The position numbers and the translations under genes were made by a program. Positions 42,854-54,646 of a stretch of DNA of 64,000 bases are shown here, one piece after another. The stretch covers positions 108,501-172,500 of the forward strand of contig NW_003314290.1 in the NCBI RefSeq assembly GCF_000143415.4, in the 5' to 3' direction. The first letter of the stretch is position 1; the number at the start of each line of letters is the position of its first letter. This DNA comes from Selaginella moellendorffii (taxonomy: Eukaryota; Streptophyta; Lycopodiopsida; Selaginellales; Selaginellaceae). The notes below the pieces were generated by a model. It was not told the DNA's origin and ran no database searches. It saw only the letters and a program-made list of their open reading frames with translations.

Positions 42854-43749
42854 AGCTCACACAACTCTACTGACAATCTCTAGAAACTTTCACTCGCTCT
42901 ACCTGCTTGCTACAACTTTCGTTGGACGAGCATCACTTCTTATAGCGTGGGGGGACTTGCGTATAACATGCATTAAGTGCTCATGGCACACGTTCAATAT
43001 CACCACTTGTCAACAAACCGGGCTTCCTCTAGAGACTTCTATGAAAAAATATTCTTCCAACAAAGCAGAGTCAAAAGCAAAATTATTTTACATTTGTTTT
43101 GAAAGTCCCGGCTTCTTAAAGGTCGAGCACTTCTTGTGGAAACTCGCAGTTAGTAGTGATGAAAAAATAGCAGCTCGATCGATCATGTGAACCAAACAGT
43201 CGTTTCCTCTTATATTTATATCTCGTGATCCAGCCTGCTGTTGGTGATGGACATGTCGTTTTCATATTGGAACTTGTGGCGCTCTGTCAGAGGTTTCTAT
43301 TTCTTTGTCACCTTGTCATTTGTTCTTGAATTCCGTAAGCCGCCGTTCTCGCTCTTATAGTGGAATATGGCTCCTTTCATCAAGCGTTCACCCAATCACC
43401 AATGCGAAAGGCACCTAAAGTGGCCTTGAATCCAAGGTCGAAAGACTTCCGACGTGAATGGTGTGCAGTAATCCACTTCCAGCCTCTTTCTTGACCATAA
43501 CACTCAAGATCATGGATTTGATCGTAGACAGCAAATCGTCCGGGGCATACGCCACTGCTAAGATAGAAACCCTAAAGTTTCGGAAGACTCGACTAGGCTT
43601 CTCCAAATGGGTCCAAAGAAACTTCCTTTTAGTTACTCAGGTCACTTTCATTTCCACAGGACTTGCTTTTTCGCAGGACTTTTAATTTGTCTTTCTTGAG
43701 ACTTGGACCTTCAAAAGATCACTATAGGTTGCGCTTCTGTTCGCAAATC
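42854..43749. other. divergent intergenic region, no gene
   Basis: Lies between the starts of the heat-shock gene (-) and the second AUX/LAX gene (+) and must hold both promoters. Several GAA/TTC triplets are present near 42890 and 43030, but none forms a clean nGAAnnTTCnnGAAn heat-shock element. No coding frame supported. Confidence 0.4.
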
Positions 43750-45464
43750 ATGGAATCCTTCTGCAAGGATGAGTCTACAGTAGGAATTGAAATGCAAATT
43801 ACAAATGTCGAAGAGAGTAACAATTTCACAGCTGGAAGAAGCATCCAAGAGAAAATTACTGGAGCTTTCCTTGTAGGAGGTTCTTCATTTGATGCATGGC
43901 TCACTACAACCACAGCACAGGTAGCCTTCTCTAGAATTATATTCGAAATCTATGGAGAAATTTACCTTGCAGGTAGCACAAGTTCTCCTCACTCTTCCAC
44001 ACACTCTTGCACAAATGGGAATTACATCCGGAATAGGATTTCAACTTCTATATGGTGCTCTTGGTTGTTGGAGCTGCTATATAACTATGTGCCTGTATAT
44101 GGATTATGTGGCAATTCTTGAAAGGCACAACGCTCGTAGGAAGAATCACATAATTCAGGTAACAAAACTAAAAACTTCTTCTGGTGTCGCCTGAAAAAAA
44201 AATAAAAAAAATTGATGATAGTGGTATGAAGTATTAGATGGTCATTTGGGTCGATGGTGGAGAGCATCTGGATTGTTATTCAATTGTGCATTGATGGTGA
44301 GCAGTGCAACAATTCAACTTATAGCTTGTGCAAAGTAAGTTACATATAGAAAACAAAAATCTCTAAAATTTTGGTGGACAGCACAATCTGGTACATGAAT
44401 AATAGCCTTGACAAAAGGACTTGGACATATATATTTGGAGCTTTATGTTTTCTCACTGTACTTATTCCCACAGCAAGGAATTATAGACTTTGGGTGTTTA
44501 TTGGCATATTCATGACAACCTATACAGCTTGGTATTTCACCATTGCATCTATATTTTTTGAAAAGGTATGTCCTAGCTTTATCAATATTTTAAATTTAGT
44601 AACTTTCACAGCATGATAAGCATGTGCAACACTCAGGTCCAGTAAGTAAAATCCAGTATTTTACAGGTGCTACAAATAATATTTATACATTTGGTAATCA
44701 TGCTTTGACACTGTAAGTTAAAATATGATCTGCTTTACTGCTATTAACGTCAGCTTTCAGAGAAATTGTTGAAGCTATGGATAAACCAAGGAAGTATAAG
44801 ATAACTAATGTGTATGCAATCCTTTATATCTTCACACTTACACTCCCATCAGCAGTGAGTGTGTATTGGAGATTTGGTGATCAGATGCTGAATTATCCAA
44901 ATGCCCTAGCAGTGCTCTCCCCATCCAAGTTCAGAAATGTAGCTATCATCCTTATGCTTACCCATCAGGTGGACTTAAACTCTCAATGATAATTTCAACG
45001 TTTAATTTTTAATTTTTTCTGCAGTTTATTGAGTTTGCTGCATTTGTGGTTCCAGTATTTGCAATGTGGGAGAAATTACTAGGCATCCACTGCTCCCAAA
45101 ACTACATCTTAAAATGTATAGCCAGAATGCCAATTGTGTTGGGCATTTGTTTTCTAGCTATTATGCTCCCATTCTTTGGTTCCATCAACTCAGTGGTGGG
45201 CGCTATCATCTCCAGCATTGGTGTCTACATTCTCCCCTGCCTTGCTTTCATGGTCATAAGGAGGCACAAAGAATCAAGAGAGGTATAGGCCACACTTTTC
45301 TTTCAACTATTTTCCATATCACAACATTTTTATTTCAGAATGCGGTAGAGCAGCCACCCTTTTGGATCAAGAGCTGGGTGGGTGTTTACTGCATCAATCT
45401 TGGATTGGTTCTTTGGGTTGGAATCATAGGCGCTTCGGTTCCTGGGCAAGCATGCACAATCTAA
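43750..45464 (+). CDS. LAX: AUX1/LAX-type auxin permease, copy 2, frameshifted C-terminus
   Basis: Eight exons with the same borders and phases as copy 1: 43750-43920, 43973-44158, 44222-44334, 44382-44565, 44612-44712, 44761-44968, 45025-45282, 45339-45464. Exons 2, 3, 4, 6 and 7 have identical lengths in both copies. AUX1 hallmarks are all present up to exon 8 (NNSLDKRTWTYIFGA, YFTGATNNIYTFGNHA, PFFGSINSVVGAIISSI, WVGVYCINLGLVLWV). Just after that, an indel near 45431-45440 shifts the frame and a stop follows at 45462. The conserved C-terminal GFGxWASM...FGLFAKCFQC region is still readable in another frame, ending with a stop at 45512-45514. The first exon is 18 codons longer than in copy 1. 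Either a young defect that removes the end of the last helix, or an assembly error. Confidence 0.85.
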
Positions 45465-45606
45465 TGCACAAAGTGGAAAAATTTGGACTGTTTGCAAAAT
45501 GTTTCCAATGTTAAGAACTTAACTCATTAGTGTGAAAAACTTACTATACAATACCTTTTGCCATCAGCTCTGGTAAAAGAGAATGCCAGCCCTAGATCCA
45601 AAGCCA

Positions 45607-46371
45607 TCATTCTCTCAAATGCAAGCACTGCACATTCTTCCACTTGCAACACGTGGCGAACAAGCACGTCCAAGTCTCAATACTGGCCTTGAAAGGCATG
45701 GCTTCCGCGGATAGCATCGCCTCCTCTAGCTGGTTTGCGCGATCAACCATGCAGTGGTAGTGCTCAGGATAGAACTTACCGCTGCCATTCCCTGGAAGAC
45801 CTCTCAGTCCAGCCCGGCCACAAGCTCGAGATGGCGAGAGCTCCAGCGCCAGCTTACATCTCCAATATCCTACTATGAGTGCCGTCCATGCCACCGAGTC
45901 CTTGTCACGAGTCCATGGCTCTCTCCTCTGCCGAGTTTAAGACACGACGAGCAGCGTCCATGCTGCCACACTTGACATGGAAATCTGTTGCGACGAGACA
46001 AGAGCCTCCGAGTCGAGCCCGGCCTTGCAAGTGCTAGTGTGGACGGCCTTCCCGGCTTGCAAGTCTGCCACATTGCCGCAAGCTTTGAGAACTGCTACTA
46101 GAGTCTGGTAGTCGGGCCTGGAGCCATACTGCAACTTGATCATCCTTACGAAGACCTTGTAGGCAGCTGTCTCCTGGCCGTTGTCCATGTAGCTGAGGAT
46201 GAGAGAGTTCCATGACACCGAGCTGTGAACTGGCATCTGGTCGAAGACCCTAGCTCCCAGCACCCAAGGGAAGGGGTGAGGGGGAGGGCACACAAAAGCC
46301 AAAGCACAAAGACATTTGCTAGCACTATATAAACTGTAGACATTTGCCCCTATTTTCTTACACCAAATCAT
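45607..46371 (-). pseudogene. PLS-class PPR pseudogene
   Basis: Reading on the minus strand: ARVFDQMPVHSSVSWNSLILSY (S repeat), GSRPDYQTLVAVLKACGNVADLQAGKAVH (L repeat), then after a frameshift HVKCGSMDAARRVLNSA, then after an in-frame stop and another shift DKDSVAWTALIVGY, and an E-like tail with MVDRANQLEEAMLSAEAMPFKASIETWTCLFATC. At least two frameshifts and one stop. The flanking sequence upstream gives no further repeats. Confidence 0.85.
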
Positions 46372-47649
46372 AGGATAAGCTCTAGGCCTCCACTACAATG
46401 TCAAGAGAAACACTAGAATGCATTCCAAGTGGACATGGAGCAGCAAACTTACAGCAAATGCCTATTGTTGTGGACTGTGGAGCTCGGCTCTTTGTACATC
46501 CACCGCCCCTTAGTTGCCAATGCACCTTCCCCTAGAGTGTCCTCACATGTTGAGGCTGGGCTAGCATATGCATGCAGTGGCAACAATCGAGAATGAACAA
46601 CCTCTGAACATCTGAATGACATGCAAAAGTCATAAAATGTTTCTTCATAGGCATAGGAAAAATGTAAAGGCACTACATTGTAGCATAGAGAAGGCCACAT
46701 ACTCAATCTGATGGGTAGTATTTGTGCCACCACAATCTCTTACTAGAGAAATGTGGTGACAGTGGCATTCCTAGTCTGGGAGGAGTTGTCAGTGGTATTT
46801 TGAGCTACATATCACAAACATAATTATGTGACATCCCAGAGGCATGCTCTAAGACATTGTACCCCTTGACTGTGACTCTCTTGAGAGAAAGAAACCTATT
46901 TTTCCTGTCTAGCTCTATGTCATTCACTGAGATCTTGATTGCTTCCTCTCTACTCTTGGCTGCAATTGCAAAGAAAAAAAAAAGGCAAAGCTAGGATTTT
47001 GGAATACCAGCTGTTACATTTGAGCACTACCAAACTCTTATTGATGAAGATAAGAAAAGGAAGAGACACAGCTAACATCAAAGAATCATGATGGTCAAGT
47101 TGGCATGAGGTAAGCTGGAACATTCCCACAATTGTGATACTTGCCTTTTACATGCAAAGAGCTTGTGTATGTCTCCCAAATATTGTTAGTGGAAGTGCAT
47201 TCATGAATATGTCCAATGTTGGTCTTGATCATTCCGAATGGCAACCAGGTGATCAGTCTACCGTGGTTATCAAGCAGCTATGAAAGTGCTGAATGGTTGA
47301 TCAGTTGACAATTTTTTTTTTGATTGATGCCAAATGGGCATGTTTGAAATACTTCAATGTTATGGCTAGAAATTTTAGCAAAATATTTTGATGGATTTCC
47401 ATACATTTTTCCACAATAGTTAAACCTTTAAACTTTGCTCAACTGTGCTAGAATTGCTAAAATCCAATCATTGCAATAGTTTGCATTTTAGGGCATAAAT
47501 GCGGTCAGGACCAACAATGAATATGTCTAGCACTATTTCTGCTGTGACATAGCAAAAAAGTTCCACTTTCTCATTTGCCACCTATTAATAAATAAAATGA
47601 AACCAAACTTGGATATGCTTTGTCATATGATGAAACCATAGATTTTTCA
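46372..47649. other. intergenic, probably decayed repeat DNA
   Basis: No recognisable frame on either strand. An A run lies at 46974-46984 and a T run at 47311-47321. It borders the copia remnant, so part may be older transposon sequence. Confidence 0.35.
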
Positions 47650-48467
47650 TTGATGCAATGGCTCTTACAATGAAGGATTATTGCCTCTCCTTGCTTGTAG
47701 CAAAGTCTTAAGTCAAAGAATCTCCTTGGCTGTTTATATCATCCTAACATACTTTGCCTTTGTGCTTGAAAGTGCCACAATTGGCTGCTGCTCACTACTC
47801 TACATAACTACTGCACTGCCCAAGCTAAAGACATAGCCAAAAGTTGGTTTTCTCTTATCACCTTCTCATGCCTAGTTTGCATCTAAGTATCCTTGCAGCT
47901 TGAGTTGAGGCTACACTCTTGTTTTGTGTAACACAAACATAATCTATTGTTCCCTTTACATAACAAGACACCTGCTTGATTGCTTGCTAGTGTGGAAAGC
48001 TAGGATTTGCCAGGAACTATGAGACAACTCCTACTGCGTAGGTATATTTGGCCTAAAAAAAATTATGAGGTAGACTAAGCTACCTACCACCTTTTTATAT
48101 GGAATCCTATCCATCACTACCTTTTCAGCCTTTGTGCCTAGGGCTATATTGTAAGTAGCCAAGTTGTTTTTTCCTATCCTAGTATCTTGTTCATTGATGA
48201 TTTGTAGGGCCATTTTGGCCAAAAAGGCAAAGACATAAATGGAATATTCTAGACCTTACATTCTTGATTTAACAAATGACAATATCCTCATTGTCCTTTG
48301 ATACCAATATTAAGATTTGGCACTAAAAGACAAATATCTAGTCTCTCTAGACTATATTACACCTCCTCTTGAGGTTATTTAGCACTTAGTCACCCCCAAA
48401 CTACCTCAAAAACTCCACTATAGTGCCACTCTATTATGAGCTTTAAGTTAAGTTCCTTACCCTAACA
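47650..48467 (-). mobile_element. Ty1/copia remnant, minus, internally deleted
   Basis: On the minus strand 48308-48467 begins TGTTAGGGTAAGG and ends before TTGGTATCAAAGGAC, a tRNA-Met-type primer site, so it looks like a 160-bp 5' LTR. Downstream the protein jumps straight to the end of a copia RT/RNase H: MDRIPYKKVVGSLVYL, then a decayed HTSKQ...YVKGTIDYV, LQGYLDANYA, TFGYVFSLGSAVV and ALSST. Gag, protease, integrase and most of RT are absent. Stops and shifts throughout. Confidence 0.7.
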
Positions 48468-48651
48468 TGCCTTAATATACCCTTGAGCTTCTTGTTTGCT
48501 CCTTTTGACTATAATGATAAAGTCTATAAAGATATTACACCAATAGATATAAGAACAAGTAAAAGTTGCAAAAGACCCTTTGGCTTCTCCCATAGCACTT
48601 TTACTTGCTAACAAAGCTTATATAGTTTACAATACTCAAGGATATTAACTG
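48468..48651 (-). pseudogene. Ty3/gypsy integrase fragment (downstream of TRIM)
   Basis: Minus strand carries a KSAMGEAKGSFATFTCSY and NIFIDFI stretch that fits the gypsy integrase segment CQxAKGxxxNTGLYxPLPIP...DISMDFI. It continues the frame from 49222-49639 once the TRIM insertion is removed. Confidence 0.55.
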
Positions 48652-49221
48652 TAAGCTCTTTAATTTGAAATTTTTGAGAAGTCACCCAACCCAGTACTAT
48701 TCAAACCCAAAGACACTTAACCCTATAAGTATCCTAAAACCCTTAACTGATTCACTCTTATTCATGAGCCTTTTTCCTCTATATATAAATTTCATGGATC
48801 ATTTTCCAAGTCATTCTCTTTGGTTGTTTACAATCTACCACACTTGTAAGTTCATGCTTTTGTGAATGAAAGTTGAAAGCCATAACTCTTTTAAGAGCCC
48901 CACTCCTTTGACACCTTACCCTTTGGGTTGAACCCAGTCGAAACAAACTAAACTTACTAAATATCAATCAATATATAATGTGATTCCCTTAGTCAACCAA
49001 TAGAGTCAGACTCAAGACTCTCTCTGATACTAAATATAAGCTCCTTAATTTGGACTTTCCAAGGAGGTCACCCAACTTAATATTATTCAAGGATGCTTAA
49101 CCCCAAGTATCCCAAGACCTTTAATCGATTGGAAAGGGGGTGCACTTTTATTTATAGGATTTTTCCTATTATATTTGAACCCATGGATTGTTTTTCAAGT
49201 TATTCTTTTTGGTTTTTTACA
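48652..49221 (-). mobile_element. complete TRIM (miniature LTR element), minus
   Basis: 570 bp with two direct terminal repeats: 48652-48832 (181 bp) and 49035-49221 (187 bp), both of the form TGTAAACAACCAAAGAGAA...AGAGCTTACA on the minus strand. The 202-bp interior starts with TTTAGTATCAGAGAG, a primer site like TGGTATCAGAG, and cannot code for anything. Flanks TTAAC (48647-48651) and TTAGC (49222-49226) agree at four of five bases, a likely target duplication. It lies inside the gypsy integrase. Confidence 0.85.
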
Positions 49222-49639
49222 TTAGCTTTCATATTGAAAACTATAGTGAGCAACATATGGCTTCTTATGAGCTTTACGTAAAAGCATAGTTCAAATGTCC
49301 TTAGATGAAGGAGATCATGGAAATAAAGAAAATTCTCATAAAGAGAATAATTCTTATACAAAGAGATTTTAGTCTCTAAATGTAGCTCATGCTTAAAACT
49401 CTCATAAATAACTCTCATAAATAACTCTCATAAACTCTCATAAATAGCTCTAGAATCAGTCATATACTTATATGGAAAAGACGCTACAAAATTAGTGAGA
49501 ACCACTAAAATAGCATTAATGTATCTGACTTAGTGGATCAGCCACTAAATTTTTATTACCAGAAATATGAATGATCTTAAAATGAAAATTAGCAAGGAAG
49601 GCCAACTAACAAGCCCGTCACTTATTCATAACTAGTTGG
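49222..49639 (-). pseudogene. Ty3/gypsy RNase H end and integrase head
   Basis: Read from 49639 downward on the minus strand: LVMNK-stop-RAC, LAFLANFHFKIIHISGNKNLVADPLS (RNase H end, family ..FEIIYxPGKxNxVADALS), then HELHLETKISLYKNYSLYENFLYFHDLLHLRTFEL (integrase head, family YSLxDGLLYFHDRLCIP). It is cut at 49640 by a 14-kb composite and resumes at 63866. A 13-bp tandem array (CTCATAAATAACT) lies at 49399-49450. Confidence 0.75.
49399..49450 (+). repeat. 13-bp tandem repeat (CTCATAAATAACT)
   Basis: Four adjacent units CTCATAAATAACT, the third missing six bases. It lies in the decayed integrase frame and is a simple slippage product. Confidence 0.75.
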
Positions 49640-51223
49640 TGTAAGATATAAATCCCTAAACCCCAAAGTGGAGCCGAAAGGGTGTCACGTGATAGTGGCC
49701 AAAGCGAAAGCCAAATGAGCGTAACACGTTTGGACTAAAAGCTCTGACTTGAAAAGTCAAGAGCGGGACTGAAACTCCCAACGAAGTGTTTGAGGAACAA
49801 GCACGAAACGAGCAATAAGTGAGTCTCTAGAAAAGGGACACAAGAGGACTAACACATGACACGTGGAAGTGTCCAAGATGGAGTGGTGGTTTGGCTAGGA
49901 AAGGCCAGTTTGGCCCAGGAAGGCCATACCCAACTATTAGGTGATGAGATGACCACTGGGACGTCCAAGGCTAAAGTGAATACCGTGGGGTAGCTTGGTG
50001 AAGTGTTCAAGAACCGACTTTAGTTCCCCCAGGAGATCAAACGGTCGATGCTCCCAGTTTAAGTGTGGGTGGCACTACCTACTTGGATACCTGGTATGGC
50101 TCAACGGAACCTCGCTCTAAGCCCATGGCTAAAGCACCCAAACGCAGAAGGCAGGGAGAGTACCTATAAGGCCCACGTAGGGCCATAGTGTTCTGAAATG
50201 TTGTCCCTAAGTCCCGGACTATGGAAAGGAAGAGGAGCAGTCCTCTGGTGTGGTGACCAAGGATACAGTCACACGGTGAGGAAGTCCCAAAGGATAGTGG
50301 GACTTAATGGTCAAGCCTGTGGGCTTTGATTTAGAGGCAGTATTGGCGAACACGGCCATGGATAAAAAAAGACTTGGTAGGGATTGTAAAAGGGATATTG
50401 GGGAAGGTTGTACCCCATGTCTGCATGCATCCTAAGGATGCTAAGAAGTGGATTTGGGTGGAAGCAACCAAAGAGAACGACTTGAGAGATGATCCGTTAG
50501 GGTTTAAATATAGGGTTGGGTGACTTCCCGGGAAGTCCAAATTCAGGAGCTTACATTTGGTATCAAAGAGGTCTCGGGTCCGACTCTGTTGGTTGGCTAT
50601 AAGCTGGTCCAGTTTGCTCCCGCTGGGCTCGACCCGAGGGGTAGGGTGTCAAGAGAGCGGGGCTCTCGGGAGAGTTGTGACTCTCAGCTTCTGTTCACGA
50701 GGGCGTGAACTTGCAGGGAAGCGTGGTGGATTGTAAACAACCAAAGAGAACGACTTGAGAGACCAGCTTCTGTTCACAAGGGTGTGAACTTGCAGGGCAA
50801 CATGGTGGATTGTAAGCAACCAAAGAGAAAGATTTGAGAGATGATCCGTTAGGGTTCAAATATAGAGGGAAAGGGCCCATGAATAAGAATGCACCCCTTT
50901 TTCCAAAATGGTTAAGGGTCTTGGGATATTTGGGATTAAGTGTCATTGGGTGTGAATAATATTGGGTTGGGTGACCTCCTGAGAAGTCCAAATTCAAGAG
51001 CTTACACTGGGGTGATCATTCATGGATGGATGGCCCGTCTTTGAAAGACGGGACTGTGATGTAGGTGGACCAAGTGCAAAGGTTGAGCAGCATGGATGCC
51101 ATTCTCGGGGCTAGCAAACCCCAAGTCCTAAATTGAACTTATGGAGGTTGTGAATGAGACTTCTCTAAGTGGTCGGAGTGTGGTTAGGTGACTAAAGTAG
51201 AATGGAAAAATTAATCGCTTACA
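49640..51223 (+). mobile_element. LTR-A, plus orientation, 5' LTR split by a TRIM
   Basis: Starts TGTAAGATATAAATCCC at 49640 and ends TTAATCGCTTACA at 51223, immediately before ATTTGGTATCAGAG. Without the 548-bp TRIM inside it is 1036 bp; the CTCGGA minisatellite is absent here. The 5 bp before it, GTTGG, pair with ATTGG at 63866-63870 as the outer target duplication of the whole composite. Confidence 0.85.
50459..51006 (+). mobile_element. TRIM nested in LTR-A, plus
   Basis: Shortened first LTR 50459-50553 ending GGAGCTTACA, primer-like site TTTGGTATCAAAGAG at 50554, short non-coding interior, and full 196-bp second LTR 50811-51006 (TGTAAGCAACC...GAGCTTACA). An internal 75-79-bp tandem duplication (50689-50763 and 50764-50842) includes a partial copy of the LTR start. 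Flanks TTGGG (50454-50458) and CTGGG (51007-51011) agree at four of five bases, and removing the element restores the LTR-A sequence GGATTTGGGGTGATC. Confidence 0.85.
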
Positions 51224-51238
51224 ATTTGGTATCAGAGT
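51224..51238 (+). promoter_or_regulatory. primer binding site, initiator tRNA-Met
   Basis: ATTTGGTATCAGAGT follows the LTR end directly. Eleven of twelve bases match the plant tRNA-iMet primer-site consensus TGGTATCAGAGC. Confidence 0.85.
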
Positions 51239-54200
51239 TGTTCTTTAATCTGACTTTTATTGGTGCTCAAGTATATCACCACTTGTATTGGCATTGGAAG
51301 GTCCGAGGAGTGGGTCTATCCTTGAAGAGTAGTAGGTCGAGAGGACATAACTCTCCACTGTAGTTCATGTATGAATTTGTAGTCATAACTCTCCACTGTA
51401 GTTCATGTATGAATTTGTAGTCAAGGTGGTGGATAGAAAAGGGCTAATAAAGGAACAATTTTGGGATCTTGGGGACAATATAAGATTTTCCTCAGAGAGT
51501 TGAGGATGTGATCTAGATTAGCATTTGACCCAGCAAACTGGCTAATGTAGTTATGGTAAAGAATTATAGTTGGGATCACGGGAAAGATAAAGACTCCAAA
51601 ATAATAAAGGAGTCACAAGATTATCCTCATATAGTTGAGGTTGGTGCTCATGAATTTGAGATCAGAATTAATGAACATAGGAGGTCAAATACGAAAGAGG
51701 ACACAAGTCCTTGAAATGGTAGCCAAGGCTACCCTTAATAAATGCTAGAACAACCCAAGAGATTGGGGGTGTATTTAGAGGATGAGTTGGTATTTTCATC
51801 ACATGGACAAATAGTCCTAAAGGGCAAACGTAGCCCATATGGAACAAAGAATAATCAAGTGTCGGAGTAACACTTGTAGGAATTGTTTTTATAAGTAGGA
51901 CATGAATATGAGAAGTTGTACTCTAACGAGCTGGCACCTAAAAAATGGGACCTTATAAGTCGTCGGATTAACAAAGTCCAAAAAACTACATGATTCGAGT
52001 GGAGTCAAAAAATGGTCCTAGAGGACTAATGGAAGCATTTGGACTAAGGTGTATTATACCCTACGAAGGATGGGGAGGATCATAAAATCCAAGTATGAAA
52101 ATAGTGGGTATTTTATTGATGGCAAAATGTGCTATACTAAAATTATGGGAAAAAGGTTCCCAGAAGAAAGCAACTTTGACATAAAGTTGTATGTAAACTA
52201 TATGATGCAATGCTAATAGATAATTGGCATGAGAAATGACTATATTAGTCTTAGCAAAGACCTAGACACAAGTAAGAAGTGTCATAAAGGTACGCTCGTG
52301 AAGTTGATGGTGTGGAGGCACCAAATATGCCAAGGCGTGATGCCTTGAAGTCAAGTTGATAGGTTCATGAGAACCCCTTCCCAAAGGAATCCTAATGGAA
52401 ATGGGAATGGCATAGCCTAAGCTAGAAAGCATGCAATTAGAGTGTGGTGACCCAAAAATAATGATGAAGGTGTAGAAGCACTAACAATGAGTTGTAGGAC
52501 TTAACAACTATAAAACAACTAAGCAAAATGTGCAAAATAATTAATTAAACTAGTAAAAGGTAACTACCTAAGACTTTTTATTGAGATAAAGAAGTTACAT
52601 ATACGAGGGATAAATTACTCATGTTGCGATATAGTAAGTCAATGTCATAAAAGAAATGCTCATTATCAAAGAAAGCCATCATTGGGACACCCAAACGCTC
52701 TAAAACACCAAAAAATGGTGTTTGTTGTCGTGAGGGCATTAGATAAGGACTAAAAGACTAAGTCCCTAGTGAATGATGGATAGGAGGTGCTATCTAAACA
52801 TCTAAGGTTGCAAAGATAGGAAAAGATTGTCTACCCGAATTGGATAAAGCAAAAAATGGAATTTTGGCAAGGCTAATGATGGGCATATAAAGGCCCATAA
52901 GTAGCAACGTTAATCCTGGTATGTGGGATTATAAAGTGAGCATACCTGAATTGAAGAACCACTCCCTAGGCTATCGGGTGGGTTCATCCCTAAGAATACT
53001 TGCTAAGGCATGGTAGAAAGTGCAAAGCTATCCTCCTAGTTTGGAGGCAAATAACTGAAGGAAATGTGTGAGGCCAAAAACAAGTAGTAAGAGGATAGAA
53101 CTAAATTATAGGAATTGAAGAGCATAACCAAGAGTGGTTATGTTAGTTGAGAATGGAGAATCAAGTGGGCACTCAAACATATTATTATAAGCAATTGTGA
53201 TGCCATGGAGAGTCTAAATATGAAATTATCCATGTTAAACCATATGGTAATTAAAAATCTTGCAAAAAGGAGAAGCCTTAGCAAGCTAAGGGACAAAATT
53301 CCTTCAAGGTTCCCAAAGATAATTTTAGGTAACTTAATATCTAAAAAGCGAAGTGTAAATGGTTCATAGAACGTGCAAAATCAGAGTGGCACAGCAAAAG
53401 TGTAGTCTTAAAGCTTGCCATAAGGTAATGCTATCAAGGTTGGGGAAGTAATTCCCGAGTGTTCAAAGAGAGGGTTTTGAATGAAAGTTGATGGTTAAAG
53501 ACTTTCACGGTTGAACCATATTACAGTGGTCAGATGACTTCTTAGATGCGATTGGCAAGTCAGGGGAACAAATACCCTAATTGAAAGTGCTAACTTCAAA
53601 AGGGGTGGCCCATGGGGCCATGCATAGAGGAGTCCATGCATGATTACAGACATGCCAAGTTAAAGGACTTGGTAGTGTAGAAGAACTAAGTTCCTAAGCT
53701 GTGTTGTGGCGTGTTTTAAGTATAAATTGGTGCACCAGTGTGGGGAATCACGCTAGGCATCATGTGTGATGTCATTTGTAGATGCATATATAAATGTTGG
53801 GTTCGAGTCCTGACCCTTTAGTGCTTGGGTTTGAGTCCCAACTCACTAAGGCACAGTGATGGTTTGGAATATGAGGACACTTATTTTTCGGTGGTCATAG
53901 ACTCTTAGTAAGGAGACTATCTTGGGCACACTACCAAGTGGGGGATGCCCCGGAGTTGTGATGCATGGTTAAATTGCTTAGTGTGAAAACTTAGCATATC
54001 TAACTTGAACACTTTAGTGCAAGTGGCACCAAGGACGTGGTGAATGAGATGGGGACACATAGTCTCAATTGTTATGGACCCTTGGCAGGAAAGGCTAACT
54101 TATGCGTACTGCCAAGTGTGGGGGATGCCCCTAGGGTCATGGTTAACAATTTAAATGTCTAGAAGATTTAGTATCTATTGGCAAACTTATTAAGGTGTCA

Positions 54201-54646
54201 AGAGTAAATTGCTAAGTGATCTTATGGCTAAGCAAGGACAAGGTTCTTGTGAAGTTATGGAATAAGATTCCTAGTTCAAAGTGTTGATTTGAACTATTGA
54301 TGATGGTGTGGTTTGGTCAAGGTGACCAAGTGGGAAAAACACCTAAGGGAAATGAGTTGTGTCAAGGCGATGGCATAACAAGTTCACAGAAAGTAGTCTT
54401 TATAAAAGACTAATGGGAGGGTAGATAAATCCCACAGCAGAAAATGCTAAAGAAACGTACTAGGGATGAACACCCCCTGGACTTGGCAAAGCAAAGTCTT
54501 TGCTATGAAACCGAAAGGATACTTCAAGAATGGAGGTAGCGATCCTATATTGCTAGGTGCAACAATCAAAGGATAGGAGCAAAGATTAGTGGCTAAGTAA
54601 AAAGCTATGGGAATCATGGGAAGGAATCCAAATGGCAAAGTAAAGT
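51224..54646 (+). mobile_element. LARD interior, plus, non-coding
   Basis: 3.4 kb between a 5' LTR-A and a truncated 3' LTR-A. Matches 3791-6619 in order and orientation. No frame over about 80 codons, and none resembling gag or pol, so the element could only move using another element's proteins. Contains a 38-bp tandem duplication (CATAACTCTCCACTGTAG, 51346-51421) and a pair of T-arm/B-box-like motifs near 53796-53840 (GGGTTCGAGTCC, GGGTTTGAGTCCC). Confidence 0.8.

Noticed and set aside
42890-43050. Heat-shock elements upstream of the small heat-shock gene
   Set aside because: GAA and TTC triplets are present, but their spacing does not give a contiguous nGAAnnTTCnnGAAn array.
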